Assembly: GCA_903904735.1 (NCBI GenBank)
Contig: CAIVDM010000040.1
Coordinates: 1 to 59,853 of the forward strand
Length of the DNA stretch: 59,853 nt
Source: an uncultured delta proteobacterium
Lineage (GTDB): Bacteria > Bdellovibrionota_C > UBA2361 > OMII01
Direction of reading: 5' to 3'
Part shown: positions 17,126 to 25,505 of the stretch, one piece after another
Layout of the letters: every line of letters starts with the position of its first letter
How positions within the stretch are numbered: position 1 is the stretch's first letter
Translations under genes and position numbers: made by a program
The notes under the pieces: generated by a model
The model's input: the letters and a program-made list of their open reading frames with translations, nothing else
What the model was told of the DNA's origin: nothing
Databases searched by the model: none

Positions 17126-19927
17126 TCACAATTGCCCTCTGACACCGACTACACGCCGAACATACTCCAATGGCGTCTTGGCGAGTTTGAGCGTCTCTAC
17201 CACAATAACCGGTAAGAAGGCGCAAGTTGCCACTATTAGTAGCTCGGACGGTCCTAGAGACGCTGTATGCAGTACAATCCGTAATGATGGAATGTAGAGC
17301 GCGACTAATTGCAGCCCAATCGACAGTGCCGCGGCGACGACCAGCCAATAATTCGTTCCCGCCCGGTGGGCGATGATGCTGCGATTTTGCGATCGCGCGC
17401 AAAAAGCGTACAGAACCTGGGAAAGGGCTAGAGTCATGAAGGCCATCGTCATGGCGACCTTATGTTCGCCGCCAGTATTCGCTGCTTCCATCCCTAGTCC
17501 CAAACCGAATGCGGTGAGCGTCGCCGCTGAGAGAATGGTCGCGTGTAGGATAATCAACCCGGCAAAGCTCTTAGAGATAATCGGCTCGTCAGGTTGGCGT
17601 GGAGGGCGGCGCATCATTCCTGGGGTTGAGGGCTCAAGCACAAGTGCCAATGCAGGCAGAATATCCGTTATCATGTTGAGCCAAAGTAGCTGAATCGCCG
17701 CTAGTGGAAGCGGCCAACCGATCATGATGGAGATGAAGATGAGAAGTATCTCGGACAGATTGCATGAAAACAGATAGTGAACGAAGCGAATGATGTTGGC
17801 GTAGATGATTCGTCCCTGTTCGATGGCGTATACGATAGTCGCGAAGTTGTCGTCAGTTATAACCATGTCGGAAGCGTCTTTAGCGACCTCTGATCCCTTT
17901 ATGCCCATGGCGATACCGATATTCGCTCTTTTGAGAGCTGGGGCGTCGTTGACGCCATCGCCTGTCATCGCGACGATATGTCCACATGCTTGTAGTCCCT
18001 CGACGATACGCAACTTATGCTCAGGTGAGACCCTCGCGAAGACTCCGACGTCACTCAGGGTATCGGTGAACTCCGGTGTGATCTCGGCGGGAAGATCCTT
18101 GCCATGAACCGCTCGTAGAGACGAACCCGCGGCATCATGTAAAATGCCCAGCTGAGATGCTATTTCTGAGGCTGTCGCCAACTGATCGCCGGTAATCATA
18201 ATTACTCGAATACCGGCCTCTCGACACTTCAGCACCGCCTCGTGTGCTTCATCTCGTAAAGGGTCAAGCATGCCAATAAGAGCGACAAAAGTTAGCCCGC
18301 TATCCATTTCCACGTCATGCGGGGTTTCCTGCGTGTCCTTATATGCGATCGCCAGAACACGTAGAGCTTTGCTCGCTAATTCCCGATTCCAGCCGCTGAT
18401 CTGCTCGCGGCGAGTATCGCTGAGAGGTAAGACACCTTGCGCTGTCAGTACGGCGGAGCTTGAGGAAAGAACTGCGCTTACTGCCCCTTTGACCGCCACG
18501 AGACCAGCTCCTTGGGGAGTTCGATGGAGCGTCACCATCCTCTTACTCTCACTGCTGAAGGGGATCTCGCCGGTGCGGGGGTAGTTATGCGCCAACTCAG
18601 AAAGGATAAGTCCAGCTTTCCGAGCAGCGACTAAGAGCGCTATTTCGGTGGGGTCGCCTAGGTGCCGATCTTCGGGGAGCCCATCCCCCAGCTTTGCGTC
18701 ATTGCACAATACGCCCAGTTGGAGCGCAAAGGTAAGGTGACAATCCGTATCTGGCCTTACATCTTGGCCATTCAGGAGGAAAGAGCCCTTGGTGACGTAT
18801 CCACTTCCCGTGATATCTATTCGACGACTGTCTATCTGCAGAGCAGAGACCGTCATCTCATTTTTTGTTAAAGTGCCGGTCTTGTCCGTGCATATAACGG
18901 ATGTAGAGCCCAGCGTTTCGACCGCAGGAAGTCGTCGAATTATCGTGCGCATTCTGGCCATTCGCTGCATGCCGAGCGCGAGAGTCATCGTTGCCACCGC
19001 CGGGAGACCCTCTGGCACCGCGGCTATCGCGAGCGAAATACCGACCTCTAACATCGTAAGGAGGCTATTACCTCGATACCAGCCTGCCATAGTTATAATT
19101 GCGCACAAACCAAGGACAACAAAAACCAGCACGTTGCCAAGATGCCGCAACTTTTGTTCCAGCGGAGTGCGCTCGTCGCTGAGCGTACCGAGCAGCATTC
19201 CGATTTTACCCATTTCTGTAGAACCGCCGGTAGCAGTCACTATCGCCTGCCCTCGACCGTCAGTGATTGAGGTTCCCATGTAAACCATGTTAAGTCGGTC
19301 GCCCACCGAAGCTAAGGGATCGGACAGCGAGTGGGATACTTTGGCAACGGGGACCGACTCCCCCGTGATGGCGGCCTCATTCACGGTTAGTCGAGCGGTC
19401 TCGATGACTCGCCCGTCAGCAGGGGCTCTATCTCCCGCGCTGAGGAGCATTAGGTCGCCCGGCACGAGTTCGGCCGCGGCTATCTGCTGCTCTTTGCCAT
19501 CGCGAATGACGAGGCTGGTTGGAACGACCTGCTTCTTGAGAGCTTCCAGCGTTCGTTCCGCCTTCCACTCCATAAAGAACCCGATAGTCGCATTGATTAT
19601 AATAACACAAAGAATAGCGAGACCTTCGACCACGTCCCCCAATACAAATGCGACTGATGACGCCCCGAGAAGGAGAACCACGATAATGTTGGCGAACTGA
19701 TTGGCGGCGATGGCTACAGTCGATCTCGGAGGGGCTTCAGGCAGCGCATTAGCCCCAAACGTTCGCTGACGTTTGAGGACTTTGTCGGACAAAAGACCTG
19801 CGTAGGCGCCGCCAGTATGGACACCTAATGTATGACGAACTTCGTCCACGCTTAGGACATGCCATGGCTGCGCTCGTATGTCTTCGTTTGAAATATCGAT
19901 GGGCGTATCCGGTAGATTGCTGCTCAT
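17126..19927 (-). CDS. P-type Ca2+-transporting ATPase (SERCA/PMCA-like)
   Basis: This 933-residue type II P-type ATPase exports cations at the cost of ATP. In order it shows the N-terminal cation-ATPase domain (residues 20-90), the TGES actuator motif (about 189), PEGLP in M4 (about 305), the phosphorylated Asp in DKTGTLT (about 348), and MTGDGVNDAPALKRA in the hinge. In M5 and M6, NLSE and NMITD follow. The M4 Glu, M5 Asn/Glu and M6 Asn/Asp match the SERCA Ca2+ ligands of both sites, so Ca2+ is the best substrate guess. About ten membrane segments are present with a full-length C-terminus. It is transcribed towards the annexin-like gene and starts 61 nt after the ldhA stop, so it may be co-transcribed with ldhA. 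Mn2+ or another cation cannot be excluded. Confidence 0.9.
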   Translation of the reverse strand: MSSNLPDTPIDISNEDIRAQPWHVLSVDEVRHTLGVHTGGAYAGLLSDKVLKRQRTFGANALPEAPPRSTVAIAANQFANIIVVLLLGASSVAFVLGDVVEGLAILCVIIINATIGFFMEWKAERTLEALKKQVVPTSLVIRDGKEQQIAAAELVPGDLMLLSAGDRAPADGRVIETARLTVNEAAITGESVPVAKVSHSLSDPLASVGDRLNMVYMGTSITDGRGQAIVTATGGSTEMGKIGMLLGTLSDERTPLEQKLRHLGNVLVFVVLGLCAIITMAGWYRGNSLLTMLEVGISLAIAAVPEGLPAVATMTLALGMQRMARMRTIIRRLPAVETLGSTSVICTDKTGTLTKNEMTVSALQIDSRRIDITGSGYVTKGSFLLNGQDVRPDTDCHLTFALQLGVLCNDAKLGDGLPEDRHLGDPTEIALLVAARKAGLILSELAHNYPRTGEIPFSSESKRMVTLHRTPQGAGLVAVKGAVSAVLSSSSAVLTAQGVLPLSDTRREQISGWNRELASKALRVLAIAYKDTQETPHDVEMDSGLTFVALIGMLDPLRDEAHEAVLKCREAGIRVIMITGDQLATASEIASQLGILHDAAGSSLRAVHGKDLPAEITPEFTDTLSDVGVFARVSPEHKLRIVEGLQACGHIVAMTGDGVNDAPALKRANIGIAMGIKGSEVAKDASDMVITDDNFATIVYAIEQGRIIYANIIRFVHYLFSCNLSEILLIFISIMIGWPLPLAAIQLLWLNMITDILPALALVLEPSTPGMMRRPPRQPDEPIISKSFAGLIILHATILSAATLTAFGLGLGMEAANTGGEHKVAMTMAFMTLALSQVLYAFCARSQNRSIIAHRAGTNYWLVVAAALSIGLQLVALYIPSLRIVLHTASLGPSELLIVATCAFLPVIVVETLKLAKTPLEYVRRVVGVRGQL

Positions 19928-19987
19928 GTAAACCCCGAGATTGGCGTCGGTGAATGCTTTGATTACTTGGGCTCTACAAGTCTGAAA

Positions 19988-20992
19988 CTAGACGAGGCAT
20001 GCGGTCGTATCGATTACGCCGCGCTCAAACTCGACAACACTCAGTAATGTTCTCTCTGCGATGTTTCGTAACGCCTCACGAGTAAGAAATGCTTGATGTG
20101 CGGTCACGAGAACATTTGGAAAGGTGATGAGACGAGCAAGTACATCATCCTGCAGTCCGGTCTCCGAAAGGTCAGTAAAGAAGACCCCATCCTCTTCCTC
20201 GTAGACATCAAGCCCCGCTGCGCCGATTTTGCCGGATTTTAGCCCTTGAATGAGAGCCTTAGTGTCAATAAGCCCGCCGCGGCTCGTGTTGAGTAGTATG
20301 ACCCCAGCACGCATGCGCTCGATATTTTGACCATCAATCATATGCTTCGTGTCCGCGGTGAGGGGGCAGTGAAGGGAGATAATATCTGAGTCGGCGATTA
20401 GCTCATCCAACGGGACATATCGGGCGCCCTTGATAGCTCGAATCTCCTCTGACGGAAAAGGGTCATAGGCGAGCACCTCGGCTCCAAATCCAATCATGAT
20501 ATTAATGAAGGCGGCTCCGATCTTACCTGTGCCGATGACTCCGATCACCTTGCCATGCACATCGAATCCCACCAATCCTGACAGCGAGAAGTTGAGCTCT
20601 TTGACGCGCTGGTACGCTCGATGAATTTTTCGATTGAGGGAGAGAAGAAGGCACGTCGTGTGTTCAGCGACCGCATACGGAGAGTAAGCGGGGACACGCG
20701 TTACGCGGAGGTTGTACTCTCTGCATCGCGCAAGATCCACATGATTAAACCCGGCTGATCGCAACGTCAGGAGCCGTATGCCCATTCGGTGAAGGCGATC
20801 GATGACGGGCGCAGAAAGATCGTCGCATACAAACGGACACACGACTGTATGACCGTCGGCTAGAACCGCCGTGTCAGCGGTTAAGCGACTCTCGAAGTAT
20901 GTTAGTTTGTATCTGGCGTATTGAGGCTGGGCGATAGTCTCGTCAAAAATCGACCGTTCATATGGCTGCGCGCTAAAAAATGCGATTTTCAC
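19988..20992 (-). CDS. ldhA: D-lactate dehydrogenase (2-hydroxyacid dehydrogenase family)
   Basis: This 334-residue NAD-dependent D-2-hydroxyacid dehydrogenase most resembles fermentative LdhA, which interconverts pyruvate and D-lactate. Motifs are SAGFNHVDL, PAYSPYAVAEH, the GTGKIG Rossmann loop, and the catalytic trio: Arg in NTSRGGLIDT, Glu in DVYEEEDG, His in VTAHQAFLT. I chose the GTG at 20992 because AGGAG sits 7 nt before it and the resulting V/MKIAFFSAQPY start matches the family; the longest frame, from a GTG at 21019, adds nine residues with no such site. It lies upstream of the P-type ATPase gene on the same strand, 61 nt apart. Confidence 0.9.
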   Translation of the reverse strand: MKIAFFSAQPYERSIFDETIAQPQYARYKLTYFESRLTADTAVLADGHTVVCPFVCDDLSAPVIDRLHRMGIRLLTLRSAGFNHVDLARCREYNLRVTRVPAYSPYAVAEHTTCLLLSLNRKIHRAYQRVKELNFSLSGLVGFDVHGKVIGVIGTGKIGAAFINIMIGFGAEVLAYDPFPSEEIRAIKGARYVPLDELIADSDIISLHCPLTADTKHMIDGQNIERMRAGVILLNTSRGGLIDTKALIQGLKSGKIGAAGLDVYEEEDGVFFTDLSETGLQDDVLARLITFPNVLVTAHQAFLTREALRNIAERTLLSVVEFERGVIDTTACLV

Positions 20993-20998
20993 TGACTT

Positions 20999-21005
20999 TC
21001 TCCTT
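20999..21005 (-). promoter_or_regulatory. Ribosome-binding site deciding the ldhA GTG start
   Basis: On the minus strand the sequence reads AAGGAGA, then 6-7 nt, then GTG at 20992. This near-consensus Shine-Dalgarno lies inside the longer open frame and therefore argues for the internal GTG rather than the GTG at 21019. Confidence 0.75.
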
Positions 21006-21266
21006 TCCGACTTAGTCACGGTACAGATAACCTCGCAGATATCACTTAGCTAGGAGCAACAAGGGTCGTGTCAAACGAGATATTCCAGAACATGAGGGCG
21101 ACAAGAGCTGATTTGCGCGGATAAGGGGCTTATCTCCGTCGTATGGGGAGCTTCTACCAGTGTTTTAAAAACCTGGTCGTAACCGCGTTGTGTTTGAATC
21201 GCCGAGGTTGCGATCAGAGGAGCTGGAAACGTTTGTGGCTATCGCCGACGACCACCGCCATCACGG

Positions 21267-21647
21267 CTAAAACCTCCAGCGCTCACCAGAGCCAAGTATC
21301 AGCGGATTCCTGTCGACCAAAGTAACCCCGTACCAGAGCCAACTAAGTAACCCCGTACCAGAGCCAAGACCAGAGCCAAGCCACAGGACCGAGATAAGAA
21401 CCGGCCACCCCTGGAAGATATGAAGATAGGGAAGTTTCTTCGCGATAAGGATAGCGTTGCCTCCGATGAGCGCTCCAACCGCAGCGATCACCGTATGAGT
21501 TGGGGTGATGCTGTAAGACTCCAGGAGAAGCCAGTTCGTAATCGCGACTAACTCGAACATGCAGAAGAGAAAGATGACGGGGTTTACCACCTCTCGGAGC
21601 TCGTGAATAAGTTTTTTAACCCACTCCATCATGTGACGTACTCGCAA
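21267..21647 (-). CDS. Small membrane protein with repeat-encoded C-terminus
   Basis: This 126-residue protein has a short basic N-terminus and three to four hydrophobic segments (FLFCMFELVAITNWLLL, VIAAVGALIGGNAILIA, WPVLISVLWLG). The first 90 residues resemble a family of small proteobacterial inner-membrane proteins of unknown function. From residue ~90 on, the tail (SGLGSGTGLLSWLWYGVTL) is encoded by a short tandem DNA repeat and looks unlike a natural continuation, so the original 3' end may have been lost or frame-shifted. Just beyond the stop, another frame (21282 down to 21214) reads a hydrophobic ALEVLAVMAVVVGD-like stretch that could be a remnant. The ATG at 21647 or at 21632 (MMEW) may be the start. 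Confidence 0.55.
   Translation of the reverse strand: MRVRHMMEWVKKLIHELREVVNPVIFLFCMFELVAITNWLLLESYSITPTHTVIAAVGALIGGNAILIAKKLPYLHIFQGWPVLISVLWLGSGLGSGTGLLSWLWYGVTLVDRNPLILGSGERWRF
21284..21380. repeat. Short direct repeats (ACCAGAGCCAA family)
   Basis: The 22-nt unit AGTAACCCCGTACCAGAGCC+AA occurs twice with a 25-nt period (21321-21342 and 21346-21367). The core ACCAGAGCCAA(G) occurs two more times, at about 21286-21296 and just after the second unit. The array overlaps the 3' end of the small membrane-protein gene. Its leading sequence (GACCAAAGTAACCCCGTACC) recurs with three changes at 21919 (GACCAAAGTAGCCCCGCATC), about 600 nt away, so this is a dispersed as well as a tandem repeat. Confidence 0.8.
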
Positions 21648-22215
21648 TCCAACAAAGTTAGCCCCACGTCTATTACGGATCGAGAGCTGGGTCGATACCG
21701 TTGAAATGGACGGGTGCCTAATAGTTATTTAAAATAGTCCGCTGTGCCCACACATAAAGGTTGCACGGCAAAGCCTTATTTTGATTTTAGGGTCGAAATC
21801 GCGATTCCCAACGGTTCAGCACGCACGATTAGCAGTGGCTCATCTCGTAAATATTTCACATCTCGGGGGTTTTTCAGGTTTGCAGGCCCCCAGTAGGGGG
21901 CTACTTTCCAAGCACACGACCAAAGTAGCCCCGCATCAGAGAGAGCACATCAGAGAGAGCAGAGAGAGTGCGTGCACAGAGAGAAGATAAGCTGCATCAT
22001 GGCAGCTGAACATGGCGCGAGATGATCGCCGCAAGGTCCTCGTAGAGTGTTTGGCGGACAGCGCTGATGTTCACACACTCCGCTTCAAGTGATGGATAAT
22101 CTATGCTGTGAAATGGGTGAGAGCCGACCTGCGTTTGCGGCGAAGCGCTGGAATATGTGATACATACTGTCGGAGCATCGTTATTAAGACCTTTTCTACG
22201 ATTCAGGTACCTCAC
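21648..22215. other. 568-nt intergenic region rich in repeats and hairpins
   Basis: No gene is supported. The region separates the small membrane protein (minus) and glutathione peroxidase (plus), which are divergent. It holds the palindromic repeat block at 21886-21960, GAGAGA-rich sequence to about 21985, and a 6-bp hairpin AGCTGC/GCAGCT at 21990-22007. A short plus-strand open frame here is composed of repeat sequence and is not credible. Confidence 0.5.
21886..21960. repeat. Palindromic repeat: two nested hairpins plus direct repeats
   Basis: GCCCCC-AGTA-GGGGGC (21886-21901) is a perfect 6-bp hairpin. Overlapping it, GGGGCTACTTT (21897-21907) pairs perfectly with AAAGTAGCCCC (21922-21932) across a 14-nt loop, so the two structures are mutually exclusive. 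Immediately after, CATCAGAGAGAGC occurs twice (21934-21946 and 21948-21960). The right arm with its flank (GACCAAAGTAGCCCCGCATCAGAG) is a diverged copy of the repeat at 21315. This looks like a small mobile or amplified intergenic repeat family, or a structured regulator. Confidence 0.75.
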
Positions 22216-22755
22216 ATGAGCATCATTCATTCAATCTTTGGCGGACTAGTTTCAAGCTCTTCGGCCAACGCATCGCTGTATCCCTTACAAACTCCCGACT
22301 CATCAGGGGCTCTGTTTGATATCGGCAAGTATCGAGGCAAGGTGGTGTTGATAGTTAACACCGCTTCGAAATGCGGATTCACAAAGCAATACGACGCCCT
22401 TGAGGAGTTGCACAAAACATACGGGGACAAAGGACTCGTTGTGCTTGGGTTTCCCAGCAACGATTTTGGGGGGCAGGAGCCAGGCTCGGACGCAGAGATC
22501 GAGTCGTTTTGTAGGATTAATCATGGCGTCTCTTTTGACTTGCTTCCAAAGGCGCCGGTAAAGGGAGCGGATAAGCAGCCGGTTTTCGCGGCGCTCACGA
22601 CACGCGGACCACGCGATCTCCAGGGGGAGATTCGGTGGAACTTTGAGAAGTTTCTGCTCGATAGAGAGGGGCGGCTTGTGGGGCGCTGGAGGTCGTATGT
22701 GCATCCGGGCTGGGGAGTGTTTGAGAGGGCGGTTCGAAGGGTGCTCAAGGGATAA
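22216..22755 (+). CDS. Glutathione peroxidase family thiol peroxidase
   Basis: This 179-residue Gpx-family enzyme reduces peroxides with thiol reductants (glutathione or thioredoxin). The peroxidatic residue is cysteine rather than selenocysteine (NTASKCGFT, Cys about 53). The catalytic tetrad partners Gln (FGGQEPGS) and Trp (IRWNFEKFL) are present, and the FPSNDFGGQEP signature is intact. The ATG at 22216 is the natural start; a longer in-frame opening to 22108 lacks family similarity. The first 20 residues (MSIIHSIFGG...) form a short, weakly hydrophobic extension, so cytosolic location is likely but not certain. Confidence 0.9.
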   Translation: MSIIHSIFGGLVSSSSANASLYPLQTPDSSGALFDIGKYRGKVVLIVNTASKCGFTKQYDALEELHKTYGDKGLVVLGFPSNDFGGQEPGSDAEIESFCRINHGVSFDLLPKAPVKGADKQPVFAALTTRGPRDLQGEIRWNFEKFLLDREGRLVGRWRSYVHPGWGVFERAVRRVLKG

Positions 22756-22899
22756 CTGGGGTAGACACGCAGGTCTAGTTGCGAGCCTCGAGAGGCGAGC
22801 TAATCCCTAAAATCCTTGAATTTTCATAAACCTGCGCCCATCTCCGTTCGCCATGCCCCCAGTTCGCAAAGCCAAACAAATTCAGGTATTATCCCGATC

Positions 22900-24099
22900 A
22901 TGATGAAGCCTGAATTACTGGCCCCAGCGGGTAGTCTTGAGAAGCTGAAAGTCGCGGTCCTGTATGGTGCCGACGCTGTGTTTTTTAGCGGACAGAAGTT
23001 TAGCCTCAGAGCGCGAGCCGACAACTTTACCCTCGATGAGATTCGACAGGGAGTTGAGTTCGCCAACAAGCATGGCGTAAAGACCTACATAACGCTCAAC
23101 GCGTTCCTGCACGACGACGATTTGGAAGGATTGGGAGAGTTCTGTCAGTTTCTCGATGAGATCGGCGTAACGGCTGTGATCGTGTCAGACCTCGGTGTTA
23201 TTGATGTCGTACAACGGCACTCACGGCTTAACGTTCACCTTTCAACGCAGGCTTCGTGTTTGAACACGGCTTCCGCGTCGTTCTGGAAGCGCCAAGGGGT
23301 TGAGCGAATCGTCTTGGGACGAGAGGTGAGCATTCGAGAAGCGGCTGAGATCAAGGCTGAGGCAGGCCTTGAGGTGGAGATGTTTATCCATGGCGCCATG
23401 TGTATGGCGTACTCGGGAAATTGCGTTATCTCGAACTACACCGCGGGAAGAGACTCCAATCGTGGCGGTTGCATCCAGTCATGCCGTTTCCAGTATCAGC
23501 AAAGTAGTCCCGCGTCATCGTGTTCGAGTAACTCCTTTTTCATGTCCTCGAAAGACATGAGTGGGCTTGAGTATGTGCCTGAGTTCTGTGAGGCGGGGAT
23601 AGATTCGCTCAAGATTGAGGGGCGAATGAAGTCGTTGTTTTACGTTGCCTCGCTCTGCCGCGCATATCGACGGGCGATTGACCTTCATGTGTCTGGCGCT
23701 GGATTCTCAGACGAGATGAACCGCTTAAACGCCGAGCTCGTGAGCGTTCCGCACAGAGATTACTTCGACGCTTCGTTCTCAAAGCCGGCTGGCATGTTAT
23801 CCACGTTCCAGGATAGGCAGGGAACTATCCGCTCTGGCACGCATCAATTCACGGGTATCGTGCTTGAGAAGTGTGATCGCTTCGCCGCGGTTCGGCTCTA
23901 CGCCCCGATTTTGGAGGACCAGCGGGTCGAGATATTGCCGTTCAGAGGGGATCCGATCCATGTGCCGGTGAACGATGTCTACGATCTGCTGGGGAATCGC
24001 ATGGATTCTCCGCGGCAAGATTGTGTGGTGCGTATTCCACTCGATGAGCGCTTGGCGCTTGTGGAGCCGATGAATGTTGTGAGGGCGGCGCGCGTATGA
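22900..24099 (+). CDS. U32-family protein (TrhP/YegQ-like tRNA hydroxylation factor)
   Basis: This 399-residue U32 'peptidase' family protein begins with the diagnostic MKPELLAPAGSLEKLK. It contains the MFIHGAMCMAYSGNC...GGCIQSCRF cluster, whose four cysteines match the Fe-S site of YegQ/TrhP, and SLKIEGRMKS. Family members act in prephenate-dependent hydroxylation of tRNA wobble uridine rather than proteolysis. The linker after the Cys cluster (QQSSPASSCSSNSF) is Ser-rich. Two ATGs occur in tandem (22900, 22903). Its stop overlaps the next gene by ATGA, so the two U32 genes are translationally coupled and may form a heterodimer, as UbiU/UbiV do. Confidence 0.85.
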   Translation: MMKPELLAPAGSLEKLKVAVLYGADAVFFSGQKFSLRARADNFTLDEIRQGVEFANKHGVKTYITLNAFLHDDDLEGLGEFCQFLDEIGVTAVIVSDLGVIDVVQRHSRLNVHLSTQASCLNTASASFWKRQGVERIVLGREVSIREAAEIKAEAGLEVEMFIHGAMCMAYSGNCVISNYTAGRDSNRGGCIQSCRFQYQQSSPASSCSSNSFFMSSKDMSGLEYVPEFCEAGIDSLKIEGRMKSLFYVASLCRAYRRAIDLHVSGAGFSDEMNRLNAELVSVPHRDYFDASFSKPAGMLSTFQDRQGTIRSGTHQFTGIVLEKCDRFAAVRLYAPILEDQRVEILPFRGDPIHVPVNDVYDLLGNRMDSPRQDCVVRIPLDERLALVEPMNVVRAARV

Positions 24100-25283
24100 A
24101 GTTCAATACATTTGTGACATCACGAGAAGATATCCAGGCGTGCGCGGCGACACGATCGCTTGAGGAGGTGTTGATAGAGCCTCGCGAACTTGGACGAGAG
24201 GGAAGGGTATCGAAGGAGCGCGCGGTAGAGCTCGCGAGCTATGCTGTCGAGTGTGGATTAAAGCCGGTTCTCGTCTGGGATATCCTTATGACGCAGGGCG
24301 AGTTTAAGGCGAAGTGCGAGCTTGTCGCGTCAATGAACCTTGAGAATTTCGACGCGATCCGAACACAAGACCCGGGCGCGGCGGTGTGGGTGCGAGAGCG
24401 CTTGCCGCAAAAGAAGTTGCAGTTCGTTGTTGAGAACTCGAATCACAACGTGCCTGGTCTTCAGCGTTGGGTGCGTGATTTGGCGCCCGAACGGCTTGTT
24501 CTCTCGACGCAACTCCCGGAGGAGAAACTCATTGCCTGTTGTCGAGAGCTCTCGACGCAGTGCGAGATCCTGGGCGCTGGGAAGATATTGCTATTTTACT
24601 CAAAGAGGCAGCTTTTGCGGTCAAACTTCTCAAGTGGAGAGGAGTTGGCGGACGTGAAATGGATCTACGCTGACTCGATGTCTGAGGAGTCCGCGTCTAG
24701 GCCCTTTCCAACGATTGAGAATGAGCACGGCACGTTCATGTACCTGAACAAGGATCACTTCATTCTCGATAAATTGGCGAATCTTGACGCCGGGGGGATG
24801 CATACGGTCCGAATTGACATGAGAGATCTACGCGAAGAGGGACACTCCGCGGCAGGTATCAAGGAATTATGTGAGAAGGTGTTATCGAACGATAACGAGC
24901 TCGGAGAAAGCTGGCCTCGGCCGACTTCGGCGCCGTTTTTTAAACGCAATCGTACGGATAAGCAGTTCTCAAGGATGAAGCCGCAGACCAGATTGCTACG
25001 CGACAACTCGTGTCTTGGCGAGGTGGTCTCGGTTGAGCGGGGTGAGGCGATAGCGCTCTATGCGCTGCAGGACTTCTCGGCGGACAACGCGACGTTCACC
25101 TTCATTTCGCATGATGGTCAGACTGTAGATGCTCGCATCGAGTCCTTCATGGACCTTGCGGGAAATCCTATCGGCTCGTGCCAAGCGCAGAGCGTGGTGG
25201 TGAGCCCGTGGGTCAAGGGAGTCAAGCCGGGCGCGATACTTGTTCGGGCTGAGAAGTCTCAAGTAAGAGAGATACCCGCATAA
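24096..25283 (+). CDS. Divergent U32-like partner protein
   Basis: This 395-residue protein overlaps the preceding U32 gene by 4 nt (ATGA). It keeps the TIM-barrel rhythm of U32 proteins: GLKPVLVWDILMTQ, then LQFVVENSNHN, ERLVLSTQLPEEKL, GKILLFYSKRQLL and HTVRIDMRDLRE. However, it lacks the N-terminal APAGS motif and the Cys4 cluster of the canonical family. The C-terminal ~110 residues form a beta-rich domain (CLGEVVSVERGEAIALYAL...). I infer it is the non-canonical subunit of a U32 pair for RNA or quinone hydroxylation. The function is not proven. Confidence 0.7.
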   Translation: MKFNTFVTSREDIQACAATRSLEEVLIEPRELGREGRVSKERAVELASYAVECGLKPVLVWDILMTQGEFKAKCELVASMNLENFDAIRTQDPGAAVWVRERLPQKKLQFVVENSNHNVPGLQRWVRDLAPERLVLSTQLPEEKLIACCRELSTQCEILGAGKILLFYSKRQLLRSNFSSGEELADVKWIYADSMSEESASRPFPTIENEHGTFMYLNKDHFILDKLANLDAGGMHTVRIDMRDLREEGHSAAGIKELCEKVLSNDNELGESWPRPTSAPFFKRNRTDKQFSRMKPQTRLLRDNSCLGEVVSVERGEAIALYALQDFSADNATFTFISHDGQTVDARIESFMDLAGNPIGSCQAQSVVVSPWVKGVKPGAILVRAEKSQVREIPA

Positions 25284-25505
25284 ACGGTCAAGGTTCTCGA
25301 TGAGCCTTAGCACCCCGCGGAAGATAGATAGAACCCGAGTGTTTCAATAAATGGAGGACGCTCGTCGCCAATGAAGCCCGAGGCGCGTGGAATAATAGCG
25401 ACGCTAAGAGGCGGCAGTTTTTCAGCAGAGGCAACGTAATATCGAAGAGGATCGGCAGATGCTACAGCAGAGAGCCGCTTGGCTCCATGTGGTCGCTAAG
25501 GGCGG

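Noticed and set aside
21781..21990. Plus-strand open frame of 69 codons
   Set aside because: It is made of hairpin and GAGAGA repeat sequence and lacks a ribosome-binding site.
23495..23520. Third copy of the AAAGTAGCCCC repeat inside the U32 gene
   Set aside because: CAGCAAAGTAGTCCCGCGTCATCG matches only 17 of 24 positions and lies in a coding linker; kept out as too weak.
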